Assembly: GCA_964439725.1 (NCBI GenBank)
Contig: CAYTPY010000002.1
Span: 1-64,000, forward strand
Reading direction: 5' to 3'
From: Croceibacterium_A sp964439725
GTDB taxonomy: Bacteria > Pseudomonadota > Alphaproteobacteria > Sphingomonadales > Sphingomonadaceae
Length of the DNA stretch: 64,000 nucleotides
Positions 43,122 through 51,738 of this stretch are shown in pieces. The notes beneath the pieces were generated by a model. It saw nothing but the letters and a program-made list of their open reading frames with translations, made no database searches and had not been told where the DNA came from. Within the stretch, counting starts at the first letter, position 1, and each line of letters opens with the position of its first letter. Made by a program: the position numbers and the translations under genes.

Positions 43122-44138
43122 ATGCCCGGCCTTCTCCTCGAAACTTTGAAGGGAAAACACGGTTCCCGGCGGCCAATCTGGCTTATGCGCCAGGCTGGTC
43201 GGTATCTTCCTGAATACCGCGCCTTGAGGGCCGAAAAGGGCGGCTTTCTCGAACTCGTGCATGACAGTGAAGCTGCGGCCGAAGTCACGCTTCAGCCGAT
43301 CCGGCGGTTCGGTTTCGACGGCGCGATCTTGTTTTCCGACATCTTGGTCATCCCGCACGCCTTGGGGCAGGATCTGGCATTTCTCGAAGGCGAGGGCCCG
43401 CATCTGTCACCGACGCTCGTCGATACGACACTGGAAGCGCTGCGGAGGGCTCCTGAACGCCTGAAACCGATCTACCGGACTGTTCAGTTGGTCCGAGAGC
43501 AGCTCGGTAACGAGACGACGTTGCTGGGGTTTGCCGGGAGTCCATGGACCGTGGCGACGTACATGATCGCAGGTCAGGGCAGCCGGGACCATCGCGCTGC
43601 GCGGCTTCTCGCCTATCGCGACCCGGCAGCGCTCGGGGCCATCCTGGATGCGATTGTGATCGAGAGCGTGGAATACCTGTCGGGCCAGATCGCAGCCGGC
43701 GCCGAAGCGATCCAATTGTTCGACAGCTGGGCCGGCAGCCTCGCTCCGGCTGAATTTGAGCGATGGGTGATTGCGCCCAATGCCGCTATCGTCGCGGCGT
43801 TGAAGGCCCGGCATCCCGATGTGCCGGTAATCGGTTTCCCCAAAGGATCGGGCGAAAAGTTGCCTGCTTACGCTCGTGAAACCGGCGTGGACGCCGTGGG
43901 CGTGGACGAAACGATCGATCCGGCGTGGGCCGCGTGCGCACTCCCCTCCGGAATGCCGGTGCAGGGCAACCTCGACCCGCTGCTGCTGTTATCTGGCGGT
44001 GACCGCCTCGATTTCGCAGTGCGGCACATTCTCGACACGTTTTCGGACCGGCCGCACGTGTTCAATCTTGGCCATGGGATCGACAAGACGACGCCGATTG
44101 CGCACGTCGAACGACTGCTTGCCTTGGTCCGGGGATGA
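43122..44138 (+). CDS. hemE: uroporphyrinogen decarboxylase
   Basis: Decarboxylates uroporphyrinogen III to coproporphyrinogen III in heme synthesis. The 338-residue TIM barrel has RPIWLMRQAGRYLPEYR near the start, a hallmark with the substrate-binding Arg, then GAILFSDILVIPHALG, FAGSPWTVATYM, QLFDSWAG, QGNLDPLLL and FNLGHGIDKTTPI. ATG 43122 preferred; a TTG at 43104 would extend it by six codons. It is the first gene right of the putative origin. Confidence 0.97.
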   Translation: MPGLLLETLKGKHGSRRPIWLMRQAGRYLPEYRALRAEKGGFLELVHDSEAAAEVTLQPIRRFGFDGAILFSDILVIPHALGQDLAFLEGEGPHLSPTLVDTTLEALRRAPERLKPIYRTVQLVREQLGNETTLLGFAGSPWTVATYMIAGQGSRDHRAARLLAYRDPAALGAILDAIVIESVEYLSGQIAAGAEAIQLFDSWAGSLAPAEFERWVIAPNAAIVAALKARHPDVPVIGFPKGSGEKLPAYARETGVDAVGVDETIDPAWAACALPSGMPVQGNLDPLLLLSGGDRLDFAVRHILDTFSDRPHVFNLGHGIDKTTPIAHVERLLALVRG

Positions 44139-44169
44139 CGGGCGGCGTCGCCGCGGCTAGACGGGGGCA

Positions 44170-44613
44170 ATGCAGGAATTTCTCTCAGCGACCTACTTCT
44201 GGCTCAAGGCTGGCCACATCATCTTCGTGGTGTTTTGGATGGCCGGCCTGTTCATGCTGCCCCGTTTCCTCGTTTACCATCAGGAATGCGACCCCACCTC
44301 GCCTGAGAACGCCGTATGGGCGGAACGCGAGAGCAAGCTGCTCAAGATCATCCTGACCCCTTCGATCATTGTGGTCTGGGTGCTGGGCATCCTTCTTGCG
44401 ATCTCTATCGATGCTTGGAGCCAGGGATGGCTGCACGCGAAGCTGGTGCTGGTACTCGGCCTGTCGGCCTACCACGGCTATCTCAGCAGTTATGTTGCCA
44501 AGCTCGCCAAGGGAAAACGCCCTCTGACGGGCAAGCAGTTGCGCTTGCTCAACGAAGTGCCGGGCGTGGCGCTGGCGCTGATCGTCATCCTGGTGGTCAT
44601 CAAGCCTTTCTGA
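44170..44613 (+). CDS. hemJ: protoporphyrinogen IX oxidase HemJ
   Basis: A 147-residue four-helix membrane protein of the HemJ/UPF0093 family, which oxidises protoporphyrinogen IX to protoporphyrin IX. Conserved His in KAGHIIFVVFWMAGLFMLP and LVYHQE, conserved WLHAKLVLVL and a Lys-Arg-rich loop before the last helix. Position 31 bases behind hemE supports the heme role. Confidence 0.95.
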   Translation: MQEFLSATYFWLKAGHIIFVVFWMAGLFMLPRFLVYHQECDPTSPENAVWAERESKLLKIILTPSIIVVWVLGILLAISIDAWSQGWLHAKLVLVLGLSAYHGYLSSYVAKLAKGKRPLTGKQLRLLNEVPGVALALIVILVVIKPF

Positions 44614-44650
44614 AAACGCGACGAGCGGTTGCGGGCGCTGCATTCGCGAA

Positions 44651-44679
44651 TTGACGCGTTCGAGCCGAGCCCATATTTG
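44651..44679 (+). promoter_or_regulatory. candidate promoter for rho
   Basis: TTGACG (44651-44656), 17-base spacer, TATTTG (44674-44679), about 96 bases before the rho start, leaving a leader long enough for rho autoregulation. Consensus match only. Confidence 0.45.
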
Positions 44680-44775
44680 TGAATTTCCGGCTGAGGCCGC
44701 CGTTCCGAGCGGCCGGGTCTTGCTTTCTCCAAGCCCTGACGACCTGCCGGCTCCCACCAGAATTGGATGACGTAC

Positions 44776-46032
44776 ATGCATTTGAAAGAACTTAAGAAAA
44801 GGGCGCCGGCCGAGCTGGTCGCGATGGCCGAGGAATACGAGGTCGAGGGCGCTTCGACGATGCGCCGGCAGGATCTGATGTTCGCGATCCTGAAAGAAGT
44901 GGCCGAAGACGGCGAAGAAATCGTCGGCCAAGGTACGATCGAAGTGCTGCAGGACGGCTTCGGCTTCCTGCGCAGCCCGGAGGCCAACTACCTCGCCGGT
45001 CCTGACGACATCTACGTCTCGCCCAACCAGGTCCGCCGCTGGGGCCTGCGCACCGGCGATACCGTCGAAGGCGAAATCCGCGCGCCCAAGGATGGCGAGC
45101 GCTATTTCGCACTGACCAAGATAAGCACGGTCAATTACGATGATCCCGATGCGGTCCGCCACCGCACCAACTTCGACAACCTGACGCCGCTCTATCCCGA
45201 CGAGCGGCTCAATCTCGACACCACCGATCCGACGGTGAAGGACAAGTCAGCGCGGGTGATCGACCTGATCAGCCCGCAGGGCAAAGGGCAGCGCGCGCTG
45301 ATCGTGGCGCCGCCGCGGACCGGTAAGACCGTGCTGCTGCAGAACATTGCGAAGGCGATCACCGACAATCACCCGGAAGTGTTCCTGATCGTGTTGCTCG
45401 TCGACGAGCGGCCGGAGGAAGTCACCGACATGCAGCGCAGCGTGAAGGGCGAAGTGATCTCGTCGACTTTCGATGAGCCGGCTTCGCGCCACGTGCAAGT
45501 AGCTGAAATGGTTATCGAAAAGGCGAAGCGTCTGGTCGAGCACAAGAAGGACGTGGTGATCCTGCTCGACTCGATCACTCGCCTCGGCCGTGCTTACAAC
45601 ACTGTCGTGCCAAGCTCGGGTAAGGTCCTGACCGGCGGTGTCGACGCCAATGCGCTGCAAAGGCCGAAGCGCTTTTTCGGAGCCGCGCGCAACATCGAGG
45701 AGGGCGGCAGCTTGTCGATCATTGCCACCGCGCTGATCGACACCGGCAGCCGCATGGACGAGGTCATCTTCGAAGAATTCAAGGGCACCGGTAACAGCGA
45801 AATCGTGCTCGACCGCAAGGTTGCCGACAAGCGCATCTTCCCGGCCCTCGACGTTGGTAAGTCGGGTACCCGCAAGGAAGAGCTGCTGGTCGGCAAGGAC
45901 CAGCTCTCGAAGATGTGGGTCCTGCGCCGTATCCTGATGCAGATGGGCACCGTCGATGCGATGGAGTTCCTTCTCGACAAGATGAAGGATTCGAAGTCCA
46001 ACGAAGACTTCTTCGCGACGATGAACCAGTAG
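44776..46032 (+). CDS. rho: transcription termination factor Rho
   Basis: The hexameric RNA-dependent ATPase for factor-dependent termination. 418 residues from the ATG at 44776 (an ATG at 44767 adds three). The N-terminal helical bundle MHLKELKKRAPAELVAMAEE and the cold-shock RNA-binding domain (LQDGFGFLRSP, DDIYVSPNQVRRW) precede the motor: Walker A APPRTGKTVLL, LLVDERPEEVTDM, Walker B VVILLDSITRLGRAYN and the Q/R loop LTGGVDANAL. Ends close to a very stable hairpin. Confidence 0.98.
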   Translation: MHLKELKKRAPAELVAMAEEYEVEGASTMRRQDLMFAILKEVAEDGEEIVGQGTIEVLQDGFGFLRSPEANYLAGPDDIYVSPNQVRRWGLRTGDTVEGEIRAPKDGERYFALTKISTVNYDDPDAVRHRTNFDNLTPLYPDERLNLDTTDPTVKDKSARVIDLISPQGKGQRALIVAPPRTGKTVLLQNIAKAITDNHPEVFLIVLLVDERPEEVTDMQRSVKGEVISSTFDEPASRHVQVAEMVIEKAKRLVEHKKDVVILLDSITRLGRAYNTVVPSSGKVLTGGVDANALQRPKRFFGAARNIEEGGSLSIIATALIDTGSRMDEVIFEEFKGTGNSEIVLDRKVADKRIFPALDVGKSGTRKEELLVGKDQLSKMWVLRRILMQMGTVDAMEFLLDKMKDSKSNEDFFATMNQ

Positions 46033-46049
46033 GCCTGATTTTGATCTTT

Positions 46050-46076
46050 GAGCTCCCTTCCGGCGGGAGGGAGCTC
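46050..46076. terminator. strong shared hairpin between convergent rho and dienelactone hydrolase genes
   Basis: GAGCTCCCT and AGGGAGCTC continue inward to a 12-base stem (one T-G pair) with loop GGC. It begins 18 bases after the rho stop and touches the stop of the convergent gene. No long T-run on either side, so termination could be weak intrinsic or structural. Confidence 0.55.
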
Positions 46077-46775
46077 TTAGCCCAGATGCTTGGCAAAGAA
46101 TGCGGCGGTGCGTTCGTCCGCGAGCCGGGCTGCCGCCTCGCTGCGCCGCTTGCCCATCTCTGTAGCGAAGCCGTGATCCTCGTCCGGATAATCGTGCAAG
46201 GTGACCTTGGGATGACCGTCCAGTCCCTCGTGCATCGCCTGTTGCGCCTCGTGAGGGACAAAGCCGTCATCCTCTGCGATGTGCAGCAACACCGGATTGG
46301 CGATGGCGTTCTTCTCTCGGAGCAAATCGGGGACGCCAACCGCGTAGTATCCCACACTGGCATCGGCATCCGTTCGTGCGGCCACCATGAAGGCAAGGCG
46401 GCCTCCGAGGCAGTAACCGACCACACCAACCTTATCGACGCCGAGTTGGTCGCGCACGTGGCGGATTGTCGCTTCGATGTCGGCCACACCTTGGTCCTGG
46501 TCGAACCGTCCCATCAATTCGAGCGCCTGTTCGAACTGGGCTTCGATGTCGGGGTCGAGCTCCACGCCGGGCTGCAGCCGCCAGAACAAATCGGGCGCCA
46601 GCGCAAGATATCCGTCTGCTGCCAGCTTGTCGCACTTCTGGCGGATGCCGGCGTTCACCCCAAAAATCTCCTGAATCACCACGATGGCGGCGCGCGGGGA
46701 GCCCGTAGGACGCGCGCAGTAGCCTGCGAAGCTGCCATCGCCGTCCAGGCTGGAAATGGTGACGATCTCGCTCAT
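46077..46775 (-). CDS. dienelactone hydrolase family protein
   Basis: A 232-residue alpha/beta hydrolase with the cysteine nucleophile of the DLH group: VGVVGYCLGGRLAFMVA, acid in HIAEDDGFVP and histidine in DEDHGFA. IQEIFGVNAGIR is the oxyanion region. Real substrates are often unknown outside chlorocatechol pathways, and no such pathway is nearby. It is the only minus-strand gene between oriC and parB. Confidence 0.92.
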   Translation of the reverse strand: MSEIVTISSLDGDGSFAGYCARPTGSPRAAIVVIQEIFGVNAGIRQKCDKLAADGYLALAPDLFWRLQPGVELDPDIEAQFEQALELMGRFDQDQGVADIEATIRHVRDQLGVDKVGVVGYCLGGRLAFMVAARTDADASVGYYAVGVPDLLREKNAIANPVLLHIAEDDGFVPHEAQQAMHEGLDGHPKVTLHDYPDEDHGFATEMGKRRSEAAARLADERTAAFFAKHLG

Positions 46776-46872
46776 ATAGGCTCCTCCAGGCGTTCACAGG
46801 CTATGGAAGCGATACGCCGTTCAACCAAGCGTGTTCCGTTGCTCGGCCGCGCATCCAAAGGCAGGTGGTGCC

Positions 46873-47130
46873 ATGAAGATCAACATCGAGATCGAATGCT
46901 CGGCTGAGGAAGCGCGCCGCTTCATGGGTCTGCCCGATGTCGAGAAGGCGAATGCCGTCTACGTCGACACGTTCGCCAAGGCGATGAAGGGTGCGACCAA
47001 CACCGACCAGTTGCAGGAGTATGCCAGCCAGTTGGCTCCGATGGGACAACTTGGGCTGAAGATGTTCCAGAGCTTCGTTGAAGGTGTGCAGAAGGCTGGC
47101 GATAAGCCGAAGGGCGTCGAGCCCGAATAA
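46873..47130 (+). CDS. small conserved protein upstream of mnmE
   Basis: An 85-residue soluble protein beginning MKINIEIECSAEEARRFMGLPDVE, with a helical C-terminal half (LGLKMFQSFVEGVQ). Similar small proteins occur beside mnmE in Sphingomonadales (probably the DUF6489 type, from memory). Function unknown. GGTGGTG precedes the ATG at 46873. It ends 12 bases before mnmE. Confidence 0.72.
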   Translation: MKINIEIECSAEEARRFMGLPDVEKANAVYVDTFAKAMKGATNTDQLQEYASQLAPMGQLGLKMFQSFVEGVQKAGDKPKGVEPE

Positions 47131-47142
47131 ATCGGCCTACCA

Positions 47143-48414
47143 GTGGACACCATCTTTGCCTTGTCGAGCGGCTCCCCGCCTGCCGGAATCGCGGTCGTGC
47201 GGGTTAGCGGACCACGAGCTTCAGCGGCGTTGGAGAGCTTGGCAGGCGCTTTGCCCCCGCCGCGGCGGGCCCGCCGCGCCTGGTTGCGCGATGGCAAGGG
47301 CGGTCTGTTGGACGACGGCCTCGTGCTGTGGTTCCCCGGACCGGCGACGGTGACTGGGGAGGATTTGGTCGAGTTCCACTTGCACGGCGGCCGCGCGGTC
47401 GTCGCAGCTGTCGAAGGAGCGCTCCGTGGATTGGCCGGTCTTCGCCCTGCAGAAGCGGGGGAGTTTACCCGAAGAGCCTTCGCCAACGGCCGCATTGACC
47501 TAGCCGAAGCCGAGGGGCTCGGAGATCTCCTTGCGGCAGAGACGGAGCTCCAGCGCCAGGCGGCGGTCGGCTTGGCCGGCGGGGCCCTGTCACGGCGGGT
47601 CGAGGCTTGGCGTGAGCGCTTGTTGATGCTCTCGGCGCAGCTCGAAGCCACACTCGATTTCGAGGACGAGGATGACGTTGTAGGGTTATCGGCGTCCTTC
47701 CAGACCGAGCTGCAGGAACTATGGCAGCAGCTTGATGAGGCACTACAGGCCCCGTCCGTCGAGGTGCTGCGTGAGGGCTTCCGCGTTGCACTGGCTGGGC
47801 CTCCGAACGCGGGAAAGTCCACGCTATTCAACGCGTTAGTCGACAGTGAGGCGGCGATTATCGCGCCGCAGGCGGGGACGACCCGCGACGTCCTGGTGCG
47901 CCCGGTCGCGCTTGGCGGCGTGCCCTTCAGCTTTGTCGACATGGCGGGCCTGCGCGACGAGGCGGCGGATCCCGTGGAAACCATCGGCATCGAAAGAGCA
48001 CATATCGAGATTGCTCGCGCAGACTTGGTGTTGTGGCTCGGACCCGAGGGCGAGGGACCCGCGGGAGCCTGGGAGATCGAAGCCCAATGCGACCGGGCTG
48101 AGCGTCTAACCAAGCGTGAGCCGATCTTCAGGGTCTCTGCGGTGACCGGCGAGAATCTCGGTGCCCTCAAACGGGCGCTCGTAGATCATGCGCGAGGGGC
48201 GATGCCGCGGGCCGGCGAGACGGCGTTGAACAGGCGTCAGCGCGACCTGCTCATCGAAGCCGCCGCCGCGCTCCGCGACATGGAACAGCGTGACCTCTTG
48301 CTCGCCGGAGAGAGTTTGCGGCAAGCGCGCCTCGCGTTCGATCGTCTCGTGGGGCGAACTTCGACCGAGGATGTCCTCGATGCGTTGTTCGGGCGATTCT
48401 GTATTGGCAAGTAA
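47143..48414 (+). CDS. mnmE: tRNA modification GTPase MnmE
   Basis: Works with MnmG to modify U34 of some tRNAs. 423 residues, a little shorter than usual (about 450). The folate-binding N-terminal domain begins DTIFALSSGSPPAGIAVVRVSG. The GTPase domain has G1 LAGPPNAGKSTLF, G2 GTTRD, G3 DMAGLRDEA (usually DTAG). The usual G4 NKxD is not found; the corresponding place reads AQCDRAE. C-terminal FCIGK with the catalytic cysteine is present. GTG start. Confidence 0.95.
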   Translation: MDTIFALSSGSPPAGIAVVRVSGPRASAALESLAGALPPPRRARRAWLRDGKGGLLDDGLVLWFPGPATVTGEDLVEFHLHGGRAVVAAVEGALRGLAGLRPAEAGEFTRRAFANGRIDLAEAEGLGDLLAAETELQRQAAVGLAGGALSRRVEAWRERLLMLSAQLEATLDFEDEDDVVGLSASFQTELQELWQQLDEALQAPSVEVLREGFRVALAGPPNAGKSTLFNALVDSEAAIIAPQAGTTRDVLVRPVALGGVPFSFVDMAGLRDEAADPVETIGIERAHIEIARADLVLWLGPEGEGPAGAWEIEAQCDRAERLTKREPIFRVSAVTGENLGALKRALVDHARGAMPRAGETALNRRQRDLLIEAAAALRDMEQRDLLLAGESLRQARLAFDRLVGRTSTEDVLDALFGRFCIGK

Positions 48415-48416
48415 TG

Positions 48417-48432
48417 TGTTCCACGTGGAACA
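48417..48432. promoter_or_regulatory. parS centromere site 1
   Basis: TGTTCCACGTGGAACA, a perfect 16-base palindrome of the ParB-binding parS class, directly after the mnmE stop and before mnmG, about 3.3 kb before parB. Confidence 0.92.
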
Positions 48433-48482
48433 TGCTCGGCTTCGCCTTTGACCCTGTGGTAGCGGGGAACTAGGAGCGCGTG

Positions 48483-50339
48483 GTGAGCAAGTCTTATGAC
48501 ATCCTGGTTATCGGCGGCGGCCATGCCGGCTGCGAGGCCGCAGCAGCGGCGGCGCGTGCTGGCGCACGTACCGGTCTGGTATCTTTTGATCTGCAGACGA
48601 TCGGTGCGATGAGCTGCAATCCGGCGATCGGCGGTCTGGGCAAGGGCCATCTCGTTCGTGAGGTCGACGCGTTCGACGGCCTCATCGGGCGCGCCGCCGA
48701 CGAAGCGGCGATTCACTACCGCATGCTCAACCGCTCCAAGGGCAGCGCCGTGTGGGGCCCACGAGTGCAGGCGGACCGCGCATTGTTCAAAGCCGCCGTG
48801 CAACGGATGCTCGCGGATCTCGGTAATTTAGATCTGATCGCAGCTGAGGCTGCAGGGCTCCTTATCAGCAACGGGGCCGTGAGCGGGTTGGAGTTGGCCG
48901 ATGGCACTCGGCTCAGTGCGTCGGCGGTAATCCTGTGCACCGGTACCTTCCTTGGCGGTACGATGTTCCGCGGCGAAGAGCGGATGACCGGCGGACGGCT
49001 TGGGGAGGCATCCGCGCAGAGGCTCGCCGTCCAACTCCGCGATACGAGGCTGCCGATGGCTCGCCTCAAGACTGGTACTCCGCCGCGCCTCGATGGAAGA
49101 ACGATCGATTGGGCCAGGCTTGAGGAGCAGCCTTCCGATGCCGATCCGTGGACGATGTCGCCAGTCACCGGATCACGGCGCAACCCCCAGATTTTCTGCG
49201 CCATAACCCGAACCAACGAGAACACGCACGACATCATTCGCGCCAACCTTCACCGCTCGCCGCTGTTCACCGGCGCCATCGGAGCGGCCGGACCGCGCTA
49301 CTGCCCGTCCATAGAGGACAAAATCCACCGCTTCGCCGGCCGCGACGGTCATCAGATCTTCCTCGAGCCAGAGGGCCTCAATACTCATCTCGTCTATCCC
49401 AACGGCGTGAGCACCTCGCTTCCGGCCGAGATTCAACGTGCTTTGCTTCGGACCATCCCCGGACTGGAGCGGGTCGAAATCCAAGTGCCTGGGTACGCGG
49501 TCGAGTATGATCACATCGATCCGCGAGCGCTCGGTCCCGATCTGCAGCTCCGGGTCCTTCCGGGGCTCTACTGCGCAGGTCAGATCAACGGGACGACCGG
49601 ATACGAAGAGGCCGCTGCCCAAGGATTGTTCGCAGGCATGCACGCCGCCGCCAAAATCCTCGGGCGTGAGCCGGCGCCGCTCGACCGTGGCAATAGCTAC
49701 ATCGCGGTGATGGTCGACGATCTTGTTCTTCACGGCGTAAGCGAGCCCTACCGGATGCTGACGGCCCGGGCTGAGTACCGCCTGCGGCTACGCGCCAACA
49801 ACGCCACCACGCGGTTGACTCCCCTGGCTATTGCCGCGGGCTGTGTCAGCGAGGAACGGCGTCAATGGTTTGACAAACGGTCTTCTGACCGCGAGCAGTG
49901 GGAGCAGGCTCTTGCCCGCGAGGTCTCGGCGACCGAGCTTGAACGAGCATCCCTTCCGGTCCGCCGGGACGGCGGTCGCAAGACTCTGACCGAATGGCTG
50001 CGGTTCTCGGGATTGGCCTTGAAGGACCTCCATCCGTGGCTCGGCAAGCAGTTGGACTACGAAAGCGAGCTGGCTTCTGAAGTGTCGGAGGATGCGGCCT
50101 ATGCTCCCTATTTGGAAAGACAGGAGACGGAGCTTCGGGATCTGCGAGCAAGTGAAGCCGTGAAGCTCGGCGAAACGTTTCCCTATAATCGGGTGCCGGG
50201 CCTCTCCAACGAGATGGTCGAACGCCTCACGCAAGCCGCGCCTGCTGATCTTGCTGCAGCCGGGAGAGTGAGAGGAGTTACACCAGCGGCGATGGCTGCC
50301 GTTCTGGTCTTCGCGCGGCGGCAGGCGCAGACCGCGTGA
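48483..50339 (+). CDS. mnmG: tRNA uridine-5-carboxymethylaminomethyl synthesis enzyme MnmG
   Basis: FAD-dependent partner of MnmE. 618 residues. The Rossmann FAD motif VIGGGHAGCEAA is at about 9-20, then GAMSCNPAIGGLGKGHLVRE, the conserved GTPPRLDG and PCYCPSIEDK-like RYCPSIEDK, and GYEEAAAQGLFAGMHAA. Two GTG codons are adjacent at 48480 and 48483; AGGAG at 48472 gives the better spacing to the second. Its stop overlaps rsmG as GTGA. Confidence 0.98.
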   Translation: MSKSYDILVIGGGHAGCEAAAAAARAGARTGLVSFDLQTIGAMSCNPAIGGLGKGHLVREVDAFDGLIGRAADEAAIHYRMLNRSKGSAVWGPRVQADRALFKAAVQRMLADLGNLDLIAAEAAGLLISNGAVSGLELADGTRLSASAVILCTGTFLGGTMFRGEERMTGGRLGEASAQRLAVQLRDTRLPMARLKTGTPPRLDGRTIDWARLEEQPSDADPWTMSPVTGSRRNPQIFCAITRTNENTHDIIRANLHRSPLFTGAIGAAGPRYCPSIEDKIHRFAGRDGHQIFLEPEGLNTHLVYPNGVSTSLPAEIQRALLRTIPGLERVEIQVPGYAVEYDHIDPRALGPDLQLRVLPGLYCAGQINGTTGYEEAAAQGLFAGMHAAAKILGREPAPLDRGNSYIAVMVDDLVLHGVSEPYRMLTARAEYRLRLRANNATTRLTPLAIAAGCVSEERRQWFDKRSSDREQWEQALAREVSATELERASLPVRRDGGRKTLTEWLRFSGLALKDLHPWLGKQLDYESELASEVSEDAAYAPYLERQETELRDLRASEAVKLGETFPYNRVPGLSNEMVERLTQAAPADLAAAGRVRGVTPAAMAAVLVFARRQAQTA

Positions 50340-50965
50340 TTGCGAGCGAAGGAGAAGCCCGCGCGTTTTGTGCCGCCCGCACCGACGCCGCTGGGCTAGC
50401 CCGGCTGGAGCGTTTGGCCGCTTTGCTCGGCGCCGAGAACCAGCGACAGAATCTCGTTTCACAAGCGAGCTTAGACGCGGTGTGGCAGCGTCACTTTGCC
50501 GATAGCGTGCAACTTATCGACCACGTTCCACGTGAAACGGACGGACGCTGCCTCGATCTCGGCAGCGGAGCAGGCTTCCCAGGGCTCACTATAGCTTGCC
50601 TGCGCCCGGACTGGCCGATGGTCCTCGTTGAATCGCGCAAACGACGGGTGGAGTGGTTGGTCCGGGCAAGTGCGGAGTTGGGCCTAGCAAATTGCCTCGT
50701 CATCGGGTCACGCCTTGAAACGGTTGATAGCTTCCAAGCAGCCATCATCACCGCTCGGGCCTTTGCTCCCCTTGGAAAGCTGCTCAACTTGTCCGCCCGG
50801 TTTTCCACACGGACTACGGTCTGGCTGTTGCCGAAGGGGCGGTCCGCGGCGCAAGAACTGGCGGAGCAGCCAACTTCGGTCCAGCGCATGTTTCACGTGG
50901 AACGCTCGCAAACGGATGACGGAGGCGGCATACTGCTGGGCAGAGGGGTGCCAGACTTGCCATGA
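50336..50965 (+). CDS. rsmG: 16S rRNA m7G527 methyltransferase RsmG
   Basis: A SAM-dependent 16S rRNA methyltransferase, 209 residues. SAM motif CLDLGSGAGFPGLTIA, then RKRRVEWLVRAS and TARAFAPLGKLL. GTG start overlapping mnmG. Two parS-like sites sit in its coding sequence, read as DHVPRET and MFHVERS. The stop overlaps parA as ATGA. Confidence 0.97.
   Translation: MIASEGEARAFCAARTDAAGLARLERLAALLGAENQRQNLVSQASLDAVWQRHFADSVQLIDHVPRETDGRCLDLGSGAGFPGLTIACLRPDWPMVLVESRKRRVEWLVRASAELGLANCLVIGSRLETVDSFQAAIITARAFAPLGKLLNLSARFSTRTTVWLLPKGRSAAQELAEQPTSVQRMFHVERSQTDDGGGILLGRGVPDLP
50524..50539. promoter_or_regulatory. parS-like site 2, inside rsmG
   Basis: CGTTCCACGTGAAACG, a near-palindrome matching the parS core GTT-CACGTG-AAC with one asymmetric base, embedded in codons for HVPRET. 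Confidence 0.82.
50889..50904. promoter_or_regulatory. parS-like site 3, inside rsmG
   Basis: TGTTTCACGTGGAACG, a parS match with a mismatch at the last base, embedded in codons for MFHVER, 58 bases before parA. Confidence 0.85.
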
Positions 50966-51738
50966 TCCGTATCGCCATAGCCAATCAAAAGGGCGGGGTG
51001 GGCAAGACCACCACCGCGATCAACATCGCTACGGCCATGGCTGCGACAGGATGGAAGACCCTCCTGATCGATCTCGATCCGCAGGGCAATGCCTCCACGG
51101 GGCTCGGCATCGGCGCAACCCAGCGCGAGCTTTCCAGCTACGATCTTCTTGTTGATCAGGCGTCAGTCGACAGCTGCGCTGTGCCCAGTGGTATTCCCGG
51201 ACTCGACGTTATTCCGGCCACAGTCGACCTCAGTGGTGCCGAGGTGGAGCTGGTTGGGATGAGTGGCCGCGCCGGACGGTTGCGTGAAGCGTTGGCCGAT
51301 CATCGTGATCATGACATCTGCTTCATCGATTGTCCGCCCTCGTTGGGCCTGCTCACCTTGAACGCGTTGACCGCAGCCGACACCCTGATGGTGCCGCTAC
51401 AGTGCGAGTTCTTCGCACTGGAAGGGCTAAGCCAGCTTCTGCAAACCGTCGAGCAAGTGCAACAGCGCTTCAACTCGGAGCTGGGCATCATAGGCATCGT
51501 GTTGACGATGTTCGATCGTCGCAACCGGCTGACGGACCAGGTCGCGGAGGACGTGCGCGAAATACTCGGTAAGCTGGTGTTCGAGGCGGTCATTCCCCGC
51601 AACGTCCGGCTGTCGGAAGCACCCAGCCACGGCTTGCCGGCGCTGATCTACGATCATTCGTGTGCCGGTAGCCGCGCCTACATGGCGCTGGCACGCGAAC
51701 TGATCGCCCGCCTTCCCAAAGAAAGGGTCGCCGCATGA
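50962..51738 (+). CDS. parA: chromosome partitioning ATPase ParA
   Basis: A 258-residue Walker-type ATPase that moves ParB-parS complexes. The deviant Walker A motif NQKGGVGKTTTAIN is at 8-21, A' region LLIDLDPQGNAS, and Walker B ICFIDCPPSLGLLT. ATG overlaps rsmG; the stop overlaps parB. Together with three parS sites this is a complete parABS system. Confidence 0.98.
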   Translation: MIRIAIANQKGGVGKTTTAINIATAMAATGWKTLLIDLDPQGNASTGLGIGATQRELSSYDLLVDQASVDSCAVPSGIPGLDVIPATVDLSGAEVELVGMSGRAGRLREALADHRDHDICFIDCPPSLGLLTLNALTAADTLMVPLQCEFFALEGLSQLLQTVEQVQQRFNSELGIIGIVLTMFDRRNRLTDQVAEDVREILGKLVFEAVIPRNVRLSEAPSHGLPALIYDHSCAGSRAYMALARELIARLPKERVAA

